Assembly: GCA_029556335.1 (NCBI GenBank)
Contig: JAKQFA010000028.1
Coordinates: 186,501-250,500 of the forward strand
DNA from: Methanobacteriota archaeon
Lineage (GTDB): Archaea > Methanobacteriota > Methanobacteria > Methanobacteriales > Methanobacteriaceae
Direction of reading: 5' to 3'
DNA: 64,000 nt
The position numbers and the translations under genes were made by a program. This document shows, one piece after another, positions 18,853 to 28,072 of the stretch (its first letter is position 1; every line of letters begins with the position of its first letter). The notes under the pieces were generated by a model that was not told where the DNA came from, did not search any database, and saw only the letters and a program-made list of their open reading frames with translations.

Positions 18853-19803
18853 ATGTCACTGGTAATCAACAGCACTACACCAGAGGGAATTATCTTAGCC
18901 GCCGACAGCCGCCAATCTTATAGAAATATGAAGGGAATGGCCCGGGTAGGTAGTGATACTGCCTCTAAACTATTCCAGATAAATTGCAGGATAGGAGTGG
19001 GCACTGCTGGATTGGCTTTCCTCCCTGAAGGAGGGGTGGTTAAGAATGTCAGCCGGTTCATCGAGGAATATAAACGCGACCCGGATGTAGAGGACTTGGA
19101 GGTAGAAGAAGCAGCCCAGGGATTGTACGACCTCTTCAACCAGAGGTACAACTGGAAGGCCCAGCTCAACGAACTGGAAGGTAAAATCTCACAGGATCTG
19201 CACATGAAGGGTCTGCGTATCCTGGAGGTCCAAAAAACAGATAATCAAATCAAATTCACTTACCAGAATCCCCAGGGAATGATGGAGGATGTTACCGCTG
19301 CATTAGACCCCCTGGAACTCCTAGTGGCTGGTTACAATAGAGATGGCTCCCACCAGGTCTTCAGTTGCCGCATCCCAGGATCGGTGCAGAAACTGCGTGA
19401 CAGTTACCAGCTGGATATACAGTATGGCAGTTCCTGGATCGGACAGGGTGACGTGGTAACCCGCGTCGTACTGGGCTTTGATGGGCGCATCGCAAACTTG
19501 GACTTCATGAAAGAGATTTTCCAGAGCAAAGGGGAATCTGAAGTCAAAAGACAACTTCAGGGCCTGGAATATGCCATACAATGGGGGGTTATGAGTCTCC
19601 AGGACGCCATTGACTTCTCCACCCTGATGATCCAGACCACCAGCGCCATGCAACGCTTTTCCGATGGCATAAACGCCGACCCGGGGGATATGCCTGGTGT
19701 GGGCGGCCCCATAGATGTGGCTGTCATCACCCCTGACCAGGGTTTTGTGTGGGTTAAAAAGAAGCGTCTCAGATACGGGGATAGTGAAGTGGATCTGGAC
19801 TAA
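18853..19803 (+). CDS. Proteasome-like Ntn-hydrolase with candidate Ser nucleophile
   Basis: A 316-residue protein whose first 60 residues follow the 20S proteasome beta fold: S2 stands where Thr1 would be once Met1 is removed, G-I-I-L-A-A-D18-S-R matches the Asp17 region, and A-S-K39-L-F-Q-I matches the Lys33 region. There is no propeptide, as in HslV. The C-terminal part, from about residue 90, is longer than a proteasome subunit and I do not recognise it. Proteolytic or amidase activity is inferred from these residues. The GGAGGAGATG start signal is very strong, and the gene follows hisF by 12 bases. The true 20S subunits are not in this window. Confidence 0.65.
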   Translation: MSLVINSTTPEGIILAADSRQSYRNMKGMARVGSDTASKLFQINCRIGVGTAGLAFLPEGGVVKNVSRFIEEYKRDPDVEDLEVEEAAQGLYDLFNQRYNWKAQLNELEGKISQDLHMKGLRILEVQKTDNQIKFTYQNPQGMMEDVTAALDPLELLVAGYNRDGSHQVFSCRIPGSVQKLRDSYQLDIQYGSSWIGQGDVVTRVVLGFDGRIANLDFMKEIFQSKGESEVKRQLQGLEYAIQWGVMSLQDAIDFSTLMIQTTSAMQRFSDGINADPGDMPGVGGPIDVAVITPDQGFVWVKKKRLRYGDSEVDLD

Positions 19804-19855
19804 TATGACCTTTAAACTAGTAACACATTAAAAAAACAGTTATCAGGCGAGGGAT

Positions 19856-20347
19856 TTGAACAGAAGAAAACACATATTCCTGGACGAAAAGACAAAGATC
19901 CAACGAATGGAAAATAAAATCAAAAAATACGAGAAATACAAGCCATATCATGAAAAAACAGCTGAGGATGATTTTCGTTTGCAGGAAAAGGTGGCCATGC
20001 TGAGCATAGTGGCCAGCAATTTCATGATGACAGGACACAGCCCCACCCTGGTTTTAACAAAAAGGGAAGATGGGGATGAGGTCATGTTACCAGTGGGTGG
20101 AGGCCAAAAGGATCGGGCCCGGGAGATAATTTCCAAAATCGATTTCAGAAAACTCTACCGTGGAGGTAAAGGTAGACCAACCGACCCCCTGATGATCATA
20201 ACCGCCATCTGTATGTACGTTATGAGGCAAGATAACCCACGACGGGGAGATATAAGATATTCCAACAAATTTATTAGGAAAGTTGGTGTGAACAAGGAGA
20301 TTTATCAACATATAAGTCAAAAACTGGATTCTTACCAGAAATCCTAG
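19856..20347 (+). CDS. Conserved-looking hypothetical cytosolic protein
   Basis: A 163-residue protein starting at TTG 19856 behind GGCGAGGGA; an ATG at 19907 would shorten it by 17 residues. The first 45 residues are highly charged and probably helical. The C-terminal half contains R-P-T-D-P-L-M-I-I-T-A-I-C-M-Y and ends in K-V-G-V-N-K-E-I-Y-Q-H-I, a helical pattern that vaguely recalls one half of a cyclin/TFIIB repeat. I do not recognise the family. It lies 52 bases after the Ntn-hydrolase gene and may share its transcript. Confidence 0.65.
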   Translation: MNRRKHIFLDEKTKIQRMENKIKKYEKYKPYHEKTAEDDFRLQEKVAMLSIVASNFMMTGHSPTLVLTKREDGDEVMLPVGGGQKDRAREIISKIDFRKLYRGGKGRPTDPLMIITAICMYVMRQDNPRRGDIRYSNKFIRKVGVNKEIYQHISQKLDSYQKS

Positions 20348-20514
20348 GTTTTGATATGTGGCTCTATATAGTGATGGATAAAAAAAACCTACTTTTTTTC
20401 TAAGAAATTTCCAATTTCATTTGCAGCGCTATAAACCCATCCCCCGACCCTAGTAGTAGGTGTTGTTAGGGACACCAAAGCAGTTATACCCCTTGATCAT
20501 CTAGGAATAAATGT

Positions 20515-21498
20515 ATGGAAACTGAATTGGAAATAAATTCAGCCGAATTTAACGGTCCCCTTAACATTCCATTAACTATCCACAGCGGCCAAACATCTCA
20601 ACCTGCTTGGAAAGAAGAAAATAGCTTCTTCAAGGAACTAGTTTCTATAGATGGCATTCCATGCCTCATTGAAGTGGCCCACCACGCCAACACCAACACC
20701 CCGGTTATGGTGAAGGCGACATCTCCTGGTGATATCTCCATTGAAGAGGTAATAGTTAACGTGAAGGATATATTCGACTTAAACTTCGATTTAAATCTCT
20801 TCTATGAATTTTTAATGGATGACCCCCTGCTAGCACCCACCATCGACTTCTGTCGTGGTCTGCGGCTTTTCAAAGCCCATGACCCATTTGAATGTATTAT
20901 TTCATCCATATCCTCAGCTAACTGTTCCATCATACGCTGGACCCGTTCCATCCAGGATATGAAGTGTAAATGGGGACAATCTTACCATTTTAGTTCTGGA
21001 AACTTTTACACCTTCCCTGCACCTGAAATTCTGGCCCATGTCCCTGAACATGACTTGGAAGAAATGCAGAGACAGGAGGAGGAATTACCAAAGGATTTTT
21101 TATTCCAGAACAACCTACAAGCTTGTGGAGTGGGTTACCGGGCTAAATATATCATCCGAACTGCGCGGGCAGTGCAGGATTGGTTGAATCTGGATGAACT
21201 AGCCAGAATGAGGTATGATGATGCTTTCCACACCATCCTGGACCTTCCCGGAGTGGGTCCTAAGGTGGCGGACTGCATTCTGCTATATGGATTTGGCATG
21301 GGAGAAGCTTTCCCAGTGGACGTGTGGATCAAACGTATCATGGAGCATCTTTACTTCCCGGGGGAGGAATTAAAGCCCCATGAAGTACGTGAATTTGGAA
21401 GGGAAAGGTATGGAAAGTATGCTGGCTACGTGCAACTATACCTGTTTCATTACGCGCGTAAGTCCGGGCTTCTTGAGTCATTACGGCCCCAAAAGTGA
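20515..21498 (+). CDS. 8-oxoguanine DNA glycosylase, OGG1 type
   Basis: A 327-residue HhH-GPD base-excision enzyme that removes 8-oxoguanine. The helix-hairpin-helix reads L-P-G-V-G-P-K250-V-A-D-C with the catalytic lysine, and the catalytic aspartate is D269 in F-P-V-D-V-W. The N-terminal part (about 1-115) is the OGG-type TBP-like domain, and D-F-C-R-G-L-R-L near 111-118 leads into the catalytic domain. The arrangement favours the OGG1 group over AlkA. The stop TGA overlaps the possible GTG start of the next gene. Confidence 0.85.
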   Translation: METELEINSAEFNGPLNIPLTIHSGQTSQPAWKEENSFFKELVSIDGIPCLIEVAHHANTNTPVMVKATSPGDISIEEVIVNVKDIFDLNFDLNLFYEFLMDDPLLAPTIDFCRGLRLFKAHDPFECIISSISSANCSIIRWTRSIQDMKCKWGQSYHFSSGNFYTFPAPEILAHVPEHDLEEMQRQEEELPKDFLFQNNLQACGVGYRAKYIIRTARAVQDWLNLDELARMRYDDAFHTILDLPGVGPKVADCILLYGFGMGEAFPVDVWIKRIMEHLYFPGEELKPHEVREFGRERYGKYAGYVQLYLFHYARKSGLLESLRPQK

Positions 21499-21503
21499 TT
21501 ACA

Positions 21504-22118
21504 ATGGGAGAGTTTTCAAAGACCCTGGAAGATTTTCAGATATCTGCTGGAAGAGCTTACAGGAAATTAATGGACAGCCTGGAAGAGGATTACTGCTGGA
21601 AGTGTCCCATGCACTCCACCAGTAAACATGCTAACTGTAAAGAGTTGCACGCATGGATCAAGATACAGAAAGCCCTGGAAGAGGGGGTTTGGGAAAAAAT
21701 CAGGGAAGAACGTTCTGACACGGAGTTAGAGGTCATCACCGCCAGATTCCTGGAAAAAAGGTTTAAAAAGGAAAAAAGACGGGTAAGTGATGCACTTGTA
21801 CTAATCAAAGTTGATGATGACCTACACCCCGATGTTCCAATAAGCAGTGCACTGCTTATTAAACCCCACCCCAAAAAGGTTAAAAAGGGTGATCTGGTCT
21901 TAGTACCAAAAGAATTGCCCTGTCCGGTTTCATGGTTTTATAAAGCTGGTTTGTCAGTGGGGGTGCCATTTCAAATCACCCGTGTCAGTAAAGTATACCA
22001 CCACGGCTCAGTGTGGTACTTGAAAACTGTGCAAAATCTGGATATTCCTATTCCCTTGGTATTGGGCGTGATTTTGAAGGTGCTGGATAAGGAGAGCTCT
22101 ATATATAATTTTATATAA
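21504..22118 (+). CDS. Hypothetical protein with Cys-rich N-terminus
   Basis: About 204 residues. The N-terminus holds C-W-K-C-P-M-H ... H-A-N-C-K, a possible zinc site (residues 30-46). A charged helical middle follows. The C-terminal half contains K-K-G-D-L-V-L-V and P-I-P-L-V-L-G-V-I-L-K-V, reminiscent of the beta-rich S24/S26 fold, but the G-x-S-M active site of LexA-type proteases is absent, so I do not claim protease activity. GTG 21495 would overlap the glycosylase stop; ATG 21504 is also in frame, and neither has a clear ribosome site. Coupling with the repair glycosylase is possible. Confidence 0.6.
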   Translation: MGEFSKTLEDFQISAGRAYRKLMDSLEEDYCWKCPMHSTSKHANCKELHAWIKIQKALEEGVWEKIREERSDTELEVITARFLEKRFKKEKRRVSDALVLIKVDDDLHPDVPISSALLIKPHPKKVKKGDLVLVPKELPCPVSWFYKAGLSVGVPFQITRVSKVYHHGSVWYLKTVQNLDIPIPLVLGVILKVLDKESSIYNFI

Positions 22119-22186
22119 CATAATATCTCTGGAAGTATAAATTAAAAACCATGATGAATTGAAAATAATAACCCGGGGGATTTATC

Positions 22187-22738
22187 ATGAAAAAGAGCAT
22201 GGAAAAGGAAAAAAATAGGAAATTCGAAGTTCAGGAGAAACTTAATTATCTAAAACAACAAGTTGAAGGTTTAAGTCCTGAGTCATCATTAAAGGAAGTT
22301 TCAGATCTTTTCCTGGACGTGGTTACCCAGTTAACCAGCAGCCTCCATGGCTATATGGCCTATGTAGACCCAGAAAATGGTGATAGTGTGGGAATATCTT
22401 TTTCACACTTAACAAGTTCCTGTGCAATGTACGAAGAAATGGGAGAGGCCAGATTCAAAGTGTTGGAGGATGGTAGCTATGGCGGTCTACTGGGATATTC
22501 CCTGGATACTGGGCGATCCATTTACTCCAATGATCCAGCTAACCATCCAGCTGCCCATGGATTGCCACCACAACATGAACCAGTGGAACGGTTCCTATCG
22601 GTTCCAGTTCCAGATGGGAAAGAAGTACTGGGCCAGATAGTTCTGGGAAACTCGGAAGTGGATTACGATGAATCACAGTTACTGATTGCAGTACAAGTAG
22701 CAGAAATATACGCCCAGGTTCTTAAAAGGTTGCTTTAG
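22187..22738 (+). CDS. GAF-domain protein
   Basis: A 183-residue soluble protein. After a coiled N-terminal helix (residues 1-35) comes a single GAF domain. It includes the pattern S-N-D-P-A-N-H-P-A-A-H-G-L-P and R-F-L-S-V-P-V ... L-G-Q-I-V-L-G-N, commonly seen in archaeal GAF sensor proteins. No kinase or DNA-binding part is attached, so it could be a stand-alone small-molecule or redox sensor, or the input piece of a two-part system. GGGGGATTTATC precedes the ATG. Neighbours give no hint of the partner. Confidence 0.8.
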   Translation: MKKSMEKEKNRKFEVQEKLNYLKQQVEGLSPESSLKEVSDLFLDVVTQLTSSLHGYMAYVDPENGDSVGISFSHLTSSCAMYEEMGEARFKVLEDGSYGGLLGYSLDTGRSIYSNDPANHPAAHGLPPQHEPVERFLSVPVPDGKEVLGQIVLGNSEVDYDESQLLIAVQVAEIYAQVLKRLL

Positions 22739-22764
22739 ATCACTATATATTCTTGAATGAATAC

Positions 22765-23043
22765 TTATTTTAAAAAAAAGAACCAAAAGATGGTGATTAT
22801 TACCAGGCCCATTAAGATGAGGAGTATAATATTCCGGAGCATCTTACTCTTTTTAGGATCCACCAGGGACTGGCGAAATATGTCAAATAGAACTAACAAG
22901 CACATGATAATGATTATTACTTGGGGGGTGTTACCGGACCAGGCATTGAAAAGATTAGCCACCATCACGGTGCCCATTATAAATATCACGTAGATTATGA
23001 TGTTGCCATAACTTTCCAGATAATTAATGGCTTCCTTTTTCAT
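22765..23043 (-). CDS. Small three-helix membrane protein
   Basis: A 92-residue protein with three predicted transmembrane helices, at about residues 13-32, 40-57 and 70-90, and short basic loops (for example D-P-K-K-S-K). The start ATG follows four bases after the stop of a possible small frame at 23048, and the cyclophilin gene lies further upstream on the same strand. I do not recognise a family. Confidence 0.55.
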   Translation of the reverse strand: MKKEAINYLESYGNIIIYVIFIMGTVMVANLFNAWSGNTPQVIIIIMCLLVLFDIFRQSLVDPKKSKMLRNIILLILMGLVIITIFWFFFLK

Positions 23044-23047
23044 TACA

Positions 23048-23272
23048 CTACCCTATATCCCGATTCCTATATGTATATTTTTCCATAGTGGAGTATTCAC
23101 TTAATCCTGGTTCCAATTGAATTCTATCAGGAGCAAGGTATGGTGGTAATGTAAATTCACAAGGTGTTCTTTTGTGATCCTGCCCCGTGATAGGCCTGTG
23201 AATCATTACTGTGCCTATGAAATCGAAATAAAAAAAGAAATTTGTGTATCCTTGATTTTTTTTAACCACCAT
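23048..23272 (-). CDS. Possible small protein between cyclophilin and a membrane protein
   Basis: A 74-codon frame that fills the gap exactly: its ATG lies 12 bases after the cyclophilin stop and its stop four bases before the next ATG. The C-terminal half is rich in proline, arginine and tyrosine (P-P-Y-L-A-P-D-R, M-E-K-Y-T-Y-R-N-R), which looks less random than a shadow. AAAGGA adjoins the first ATG without spacing, so GTG at codon two, or the internal M-I-H-R-P start, may be used. No family is recognised. Confidence 0.3.
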   Translation of the reverse strand: MVVKKNQGYTNFFFYFDFIGTVMIHRPITGQDHKRTPCEFTLPPYLAPDRIQLEPGLSEYSTMEKYTYRNRDIG

Positions 23273-23284
23273 TCCTTTGGTTTA

Positions 23285-23710
23285 CTATTCATCGAACACG
23301 GTAACTTTACGCATCACATCGTTTGCATTGATGGCGTTAACCACATCCATCCCCTTTATTACCTTTCCAAATACGGTGTGCACGCCATCCAGGTGGGGTT
23401 GGGGACTGTGGGTGATGAAGAACTGGCTGCCACCGGTGTCTTTACCTGCGTGGGCCATGGACAAAGCTCCAGTGCCGTGTTTATGTGGATTTATTTCACA
23501 TTTTATAGTATAACCTGGCCCTCCAGTTCCATCACCCTTAGGACATCCTCCCTGGATTACGAAATTAGGTATTACCCTGTGAAAGGTTAATCCATCATAA
23601 TATCCAGATTTTGCCAGTTTCTCAAAGTTAGCAACGGTGTTTGGTGCTTCTTTTTCAAAAAGAGTTAATTCAATAACTCCCTTATCAGTTTCAATCCTTG
23701 CTTTTTTCAT
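23285..23710 (-). CDS. Peptidyl-prolyl cis-trans isomerase, cyclophilin type
   Basis: A 141-residue cyclophilin that speeds proline isomerisation during protein folding. Typical motifs are P-N-T-V-A-N-F, F-H-R-V-I-P-N-F-V-I-Q-G-G, G-S-Q-F-F-I-T and L-D-G-V-H-T-V-F-G. The conserved F-H-R near residue 45 and the Q-F-F-I block form the catalytic pocket. No signal peptide is present, so it is cytosolic. GGTGA precedes the ATG at 23710 by five bases, so I prefer it over an ATG four codons upstream (23722). Confidence 0.94.
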   Translation of the reverse strand: MKKARIETDKGVIELTLFEKEAPNTVANFEKLAKSGYYDGLTFHRVIPNFVIQGGCPKGDGTGGPGYTIKCEINPHKHGTGALSMAHAGKDTGGSQFFITHSPQPHLDGVHTVFGKVIKGMDVVNAINANDVMRKVTVFDE

Positions 23711-23818
23711 GATATTCACCATCCTTATCTTATAAATCCAGACTTAATTAAAGGATCTAGATCAAAAATTTGATCCTGCAGAACAAATCGTAGTACACCT
23801 ATATACTGAAATCATTCT

Positions 23819-24160
23819 TTAGGGTTGATTGAAGTCATGAAAACCCTTCACCATTAAGACAAGGAGCAAAGCCAGAACACCAGCCACCAGCCAGGATGCT
23901 CCAATGAGTATCTCTCCCTGAAAGAAGCTGTATAAACCCAGTGCGAAAAGGGCCAGGGCACAGGCCATTATAATAAATTTACGTTGACGAACCCCCTTCA
24001 TTGGTCTTCTCACTTGTTTGAAGATGGCTAAAAAGAAGACTGCCACTACGATCCAGGTTACGCCCATGGAATAGAGGCCTATGAAAGCAGTGTAGATTCC
24101 CATTATAAACAAGAAGGTTACTCCAGCGTAGATGATCGTTTCTTTGGGGTCCATGGCCAT
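23819..24160 (-). CDS. Small four-helix membrane protein
   Basis: A 113-residue protein with four predicted helices (about residues 9-27, 30-47, 61-79 and 86-105) separated by a basic cytosolic loop (R-R-P-M-K-G-V-R-Q-R-K). The two helix pairs resemble each other (G-I-Y-T-A-F-I-G-L versus G-L-Y-S-F-F-Q-G, each followed by a W-[IL]-V segment), suggesting an internal duplication of a two-helix unit. The function is unknown. Either ATG 24160 or 24154 may be the start. Confidence 0.6.
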   Translation of the reverse strand: MAMDPKETIIYAGVTFLFIMGIYTAFIGLYSMGVTWIVVAVFFLAIFKQVRRPMKGVRQRKFIIMACALALFALGLYSFFQGEILIGASWLVAGVLALLLVLMVKGFHDFNQP

Positions 24161-24380
24161 CCATGGGTTTCTCCACTATTTAATGGTTTCTAGACCCGTT
24201 GCTGGTGAGTTGATCACTAGAGTTTGGGGTTCTCTCCATGATAGGATAGTTTATAGACTGCAAGTAGGGGTTTGATGTTTATTCCACCATAGATTTTTGG
24301 TGTCTAGTTTGAAAATTATTATAAAGTACACGGTTTAATAAGAAATATAGAAGATTTTAGATTTATTTAAGGTGAAGAAA

Positions 24381-25559
24381 ATGAACACTAATGAAATCAT
24401 TGGCCTGGATAAAGAATACGTCATGCAGACCTACGGGCGGCAACCAATAGCTCTGAAAAAAGGCAGAGGGGCTGTGGTCTGGGACGTGGAAGGTCGTTCT
24501 TACATTGACTGTGTGGCTGGTATTGCCGTGAACAACTTGGGCCATGCCCATCCCCGCCTAGTGGAGGCCATAACCCAGCAGGCTGGAAAGCTAATCCACA
24601 CCTCCAACCTTTACTACACCGAAAATCAGGTTAAGCTAGCCCAGCTTCTGGCTCAAATTTCACCCCATGCTAAATCTTTCTTCTGCAACAGTGGAGCTGA
24701 GGCCAACGAGGGCGCCATAAAGTTGGCCCGGAAATACACTGGTAAGGGTGAGATTATAGCTATGGATAACAGTTTTCACGGACGGACCATCACCACCATC
24801 ACCGCTACTGGTCAGAAAAAGTACCAAAAAGGTTTTGGACCTTTAACTCCTGGTTTTGTACATGTTCCTTATGCTGATGTTAATGCTGTGGCAGATGCCA
24901 TCACCGACAACACCGCCGCCGTGCTGGTGGAACCAGTCCAGGGTGAGGGTGGGGTTATAATTCCACCTGCAGGTTATCTGGAGGATTTAAAAAAGTTATG
25001 CCATGAAAGGAAGGTTTTATTAATATTTGATGAAGTACAAACTGGTTTTGGACGTACCGGAGAGATGTTCGCCAGCCAGACCTTCAAAGTTGCTCCTGAC
25101 ATCACCACCCTGGCTAAAGCCATCGCCGGAGGGTTCCCCATGGGAGCCGTCCTGGCAAGTGACGAGGTGGGCAGCGCCTTTCAACCAGGAGACCATGCAG
25201 CTACCTTTGGAGGAGGTCCACTGGCTTGTGCAGCTGCATTGGCATCTGTTGAGACCATTGAATGTGAAGGATTACTTCGAAAGTCCAGAGAAGATGGCAA
25301 ATACTTCCTTGATGGACTCAACCAGTTATGGGAAGAACATGGTATCGTGGAGGATGTTCGGGGTGTGGGTATGATGCTGGGAATGGAGTTAAGTATCCCC
25401 TGCGCCAAGATCGTTAATGAAATGCGGGAAAAGGGTGTGCTGGTGAACTGCGCCGCCGATGTGGTGTTAAGGTTCGTTCCTCCACTGGTTATCACAAGAA
25501 AAGAAATTGATACCGTTATAAATGTGCTGGATGATATCTTGGCTCGTATATCAGATTAA
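24381..25559 (+). CDS. argD: Acetylornithine aminotransferase ArgD
   Basis: A 392-residue class III PLP aminotransferase that converts N-acetylglutamate semialdehyde to N-acetylornithine; family members also serve the lysine branch (succinyl-DAP). PLP contacts are C-N-S-G-A-E-A-N (about 102-109), F-D-E-V-Q-T-G-F-G-R-T-G, and the Schiff-base lysine K246 in T-T-L-A-K-A-I-A-G-G. AAGGTGA precedes ATG 24381, which I prefer over an upstream in-frame GTG at 24372. lysA and dapF follow on the same strand after a 290-base gap with its own control region. Confidence 0.95.
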   Translation: MNTNEIIGLDKEYVMQTYGRQPIALKKGRGAVVWDVEGRSYIDCVAGIAVNNLGHAHPRLVEAITQQAGKLIHTSNLYYTENQVKLAQLLAQISPHAKSFFCNSGAEANEGAIKLARKYTGKGEIIAMDNSFHGRTITTITATGQKKYQKGFGPLTPGFVHVPYADVNAVADAITDNTAAVLVEPVQGEGGVIIPPAGYLEDLKKLCHERKVLLIFDEVQTGFGRTGEMFASQTFKVAPDITTLAKAIAGGFPMGAVLASDEVGSAFQPGDHAATFGGGPLACAAALASVETIECEGLLRKSREDGKYFLDGLNQLWEEHGIVEDVRGVGMMLGMELSIPCAKIVNEMREKGVLVNCAADVVLRFVPPLVITRKEIDTVINVLDDILARISD

Positions 25560-25849
25560 CTTCCAGCTGGCTCATTTCTCTTTTTACCACCCATTTTTTT
25601 GTGGACCAGTACCCCGCTCCAAGTACCCCCCAGTAACAGATGTATAATGTCCAGATCTCTGAATATCTCAGAGCCGCATCAAGAAGTACAGGATCTTCAG
25701 CGCCCTAATATGTTCAGGTTTACATTGTTAAGGATAAGCTGACAGGAATACGGGTTTAGGGCCAAGTCCGTAATATGTATCTTTTTATATTAAACAGGAC
25801 AAATCCAATACATTATAGTATTTTATATTTCTTCAATGGAGGATTTATC

Positions 25850-27136
25850 ATGAACCTGCACTATCAAACCAATGACAAAGGACACTTGGCCATTGGCGGA
25901 GCAGATGCTCTGGATCTGGCCCGGGAATACGGTACACCCCTGTATGTAGTGGATGAGATGAGGGTTAGAGAGAATTACCGTCGCGTATACCAGGCCTTCA
26001 CCCAGGAGTACGAAAAATTTGAGATATACTACGCTGCCAAGGCCAACACCAACTTGGCTGTTATGAGAATTTTAGAGGAAGAAGGCAGCGGAATTGATGC
26101 CGTGTCCACTGGTGAAATATACACTTCACTACTGGCAGGGTTTGAACCGGAAAGAATACTGTACACAGGGAATAATGTTACCACATCCGAACTAGAATTT
26201 GCTTTAAAATCTGGGGTTAAGATCAACCTGGACAGTGTCTCCCAGTTGCAGAGGTTGGCGGAGCTTCCTGGAAGTGATGGGCATAAAATATCCTTCCGGG
26301 TGAATCCCCTGGTAGGAGCTGGTCACCATGATCACTGCATAACGGGAGGAGAACTATCCAAATTCGGTGTAATGGAATATGAAGCTGTTGATGTGTATAA
26401 CATGGCCCTGGATTTAGGATTCCGCCCAGTTGGTATTCACACCCATATTGGTAGTGGAATATTGGATCCGGAGCCATTCAAACTAGCTGTTCAAGTATTG
26501 ATGGATGTAGCAGGCCGAGTTCATGGTGAAACAGGTGTTAACTTCGAATTCATAGACTTCGGAGGTGGTTTGGGAATTCCTTACACCCCTGATGAACCTA
26601 GGCTGGATATTAAGACCTTTGCCCAGGAAATCATCGGATTGTTCAAGGACAAAATCTACGAATATTCTTTGGACAATCCCACTCTGTGCATCGAACCAGG
26701 TCGATACATAGTCGGAGATGCATCATATTTGTTAACGAGAGTTAACACTGTTAAACAAAGTTACAGGAAGTTTGTAGGTGTAGATGCAGGTTTCAATACC
26801 TTACTACGGCCCACAATGTACGGTAGCTACCATCATATTCTGGTGGCCGATAAACCAGGAGCTCCCTCACAGGAAAATCTAGATGTGGCAGGTAACATCT
26901 GCGAATCAGGAGATCTATTTGCTCGTGACCGTGCGTTGCCTGAAATTAAGGAAGGAGATGTTCTAGCCATAATGAACGCTGGTGCATATGCATTCTCCAT
27001 GGCCAGCCAGTACAACAGCAGGCCACGACCTGCTGAAGTCCTGGTGAGAAAGGGAGAAGTGGATATTATCAGGGAAAGGGAAACCTTCGCAGACCTTTTA
27101 TCCAAACAAAACCTGCCAGTGAGGCTTCTAAAATGA
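25850..27136 (+). CDS. lysA: Diaminopimelate decarboxylase LysA
   Basis: A 428-residue PLP enzyme making lysine from meso-diaminopimelate. The PLP lysine is K64 in Y-A-A-K-A-N-T-N. Further motifs are G-I-H-T-H-I-G-S, F-G-G-G-L-G-I-P-Y, E-P-G-R-Y and the late C-E-S-G-D. A GGAGG at 25838-25842 places the start at ATG 25850; the frame is open 75 bases further upstream without matching the family. Its stop overlaps dapF by ATGA. The 290 bases between argD and lysA hold no gene I can support. A minus-strand frame there reads like a small membrane peptide but lacks a start codon. Confidence 0.95.
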   Translation: MNLHYQTNDKGHLAIGGADALDLAREYGTPLYVVDEMRVRENYRRVYQAFTQEYEKFEIYYAAKANTNLAVMRILEEEGSGIDAVSTGEIYTSLLAGFEPERILYTGNNVTTSELEFALKSGVKINLDSVSQLQRLAELPGSDGHKISFRVNPLVGAGHHDHCITGGELSKFGVMEYEAVDVYNMALDLGFRPVGIHTHIGSGILDPEPFKLAVQVLMDVAGRVHGETGVNFEFIDFGGGLGIPYTPDEPRLDIKTFAQEIIGLFKDKIYEYSLDNPTLCIEPGRYIVGDASYLLTRVNTVKQSYRKFVGVDAGFNTLLRPTMYGSYHHILVADKPGAPSQENLDVAGNICESGDLFARDRALPEIKEGDVLAIMNAGAYAFSMASQYNSRPRPAEVLVRKGEVDIIRERETFADLLSKQNLPVRLLK

Positions 27137-28002
27137 CCACCCTACGATTTTCCAAGATGCATGGTCTGGGCAACGACTACGTAGTCATCGATGAATCAGA
27201 AGGAACTGTGATTCCCGAAGATAAAAAATCCGGGGTTGTTGAACAGCTCTGCAGAAGAGGTTTTTCTATTGGGGCTGATGGAGTAATCTTCGTATCCCCA
27301 TCTGATCTTGCACCAATAAAATTTCGTATATTCAACTCTGATGGCAGTGAGGCAGAGATGTGTGGTAACGGGATACGCTGTTTTGCCAAATTCATCTACG
27401 AGAACAAGGTGGTGGAGGAGGAAACCCTGGAGGTGGAAACCCTGGGCGGAATTAAAACCCTGGAGTTAAATGTGGTTGAGGGTAAGGTGGTTTCCACTAG
27501 GGTGGATATGGGTCCAGCCAGTTTTTTTGCCAGGGAAATACCTATGAACACTGATAAAGAGGAATTTCTTGATGGAGAGTTGGATGTTGGTGGAATGAAG
27601 TTCACCCTTACCACAGTGAATGTGGGCAACCCCCATGCTGTGATATTCACAGATGATTTGGAAGAGGTGGACTTGGGAGAGGTTGGGCCGCTTATTGAAT
27701 GTCACCCTGCATTCCCAGAACGTATAAATGTGCATTTTGTGCGCATCATCAGCCCAGGTGAGGTGGAAATGATAACTTGGGAGAGGGGGGCTGGTTTCAC
27801 CCTGGCCTGTGGCACAGGAGCTACTTCAGTGGCTCTGGCAGGATATAGGTTGGGACATCTGGACCGGGATGTGCAGGTGCATTTACCAGGTGGAGACCTG
27901 AAAATTAGTGTTTATCATGGAGAAGGTAAGTTAGGGGCATTTATGGAAGGCGGGGCCACCATGGTATTTGATGGAATAATGGAGATCGACTTAGGCCCCT
28001 GA
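27133..28002 (+). CDS. dapF: Diaminopimelate epimerase DapF
   Basis: A 289-residue epimerase turning LL- into meso-diaminopimelate, the substrate of the LysA encoded just upstream. The two catalytic cysteines are C77 in E-M-C-G-N-G-I-R and C226 in L-A-C-G-T-G-A-T-S, and the N-terminus reads F-S-K-M-H-G-L-G-N-D-Y. Its ATG overlaps the lysA stop by four bases, so the pair is translationally coupled. It is convergent with the CobJ/CbiH gene. Confidence 0.96.
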   Translation: MTTLRFSKMHGLGNDYVVIDESEGTVIPEDKKSGVVEQLCRRGFSIGADGVIFVSPSDLAPIKFRIFNSDGSEAEMCGNGIRCFAKFIYENKVVEEETLEVETLGGIKTLELNVVEGKVVSTRVDMGPASFFAREIPMNTDKEEFLDGELDVGGMKFTLTTVNVGNPHAVIFTDDLEEVDLGEVGPLIECHPAFPERINVHFVRIISPGEVEMITWERGAGFTLACGTGATSVALAGYRLGHLDRDVQVHLPGGDLKISVYHGEGKLGAFMEGGATMVFDGIMEIDLGP

Positions 28003-28072
28003 ACTCTTTTATTCAAGATAACCCCCTAAACACAAACCCCTAATCGGTGTCTTTCCTTTAAGCATGCCTTTA

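Noticed and set aside
25560..25700. Minus-strand frame after argD resembling a small membrane peptide
   Set aside because: It has no ATG, GTG or TTG in a usable position, and it is tryptophan-rich in the alternative frame. It is perhaps a relic only.
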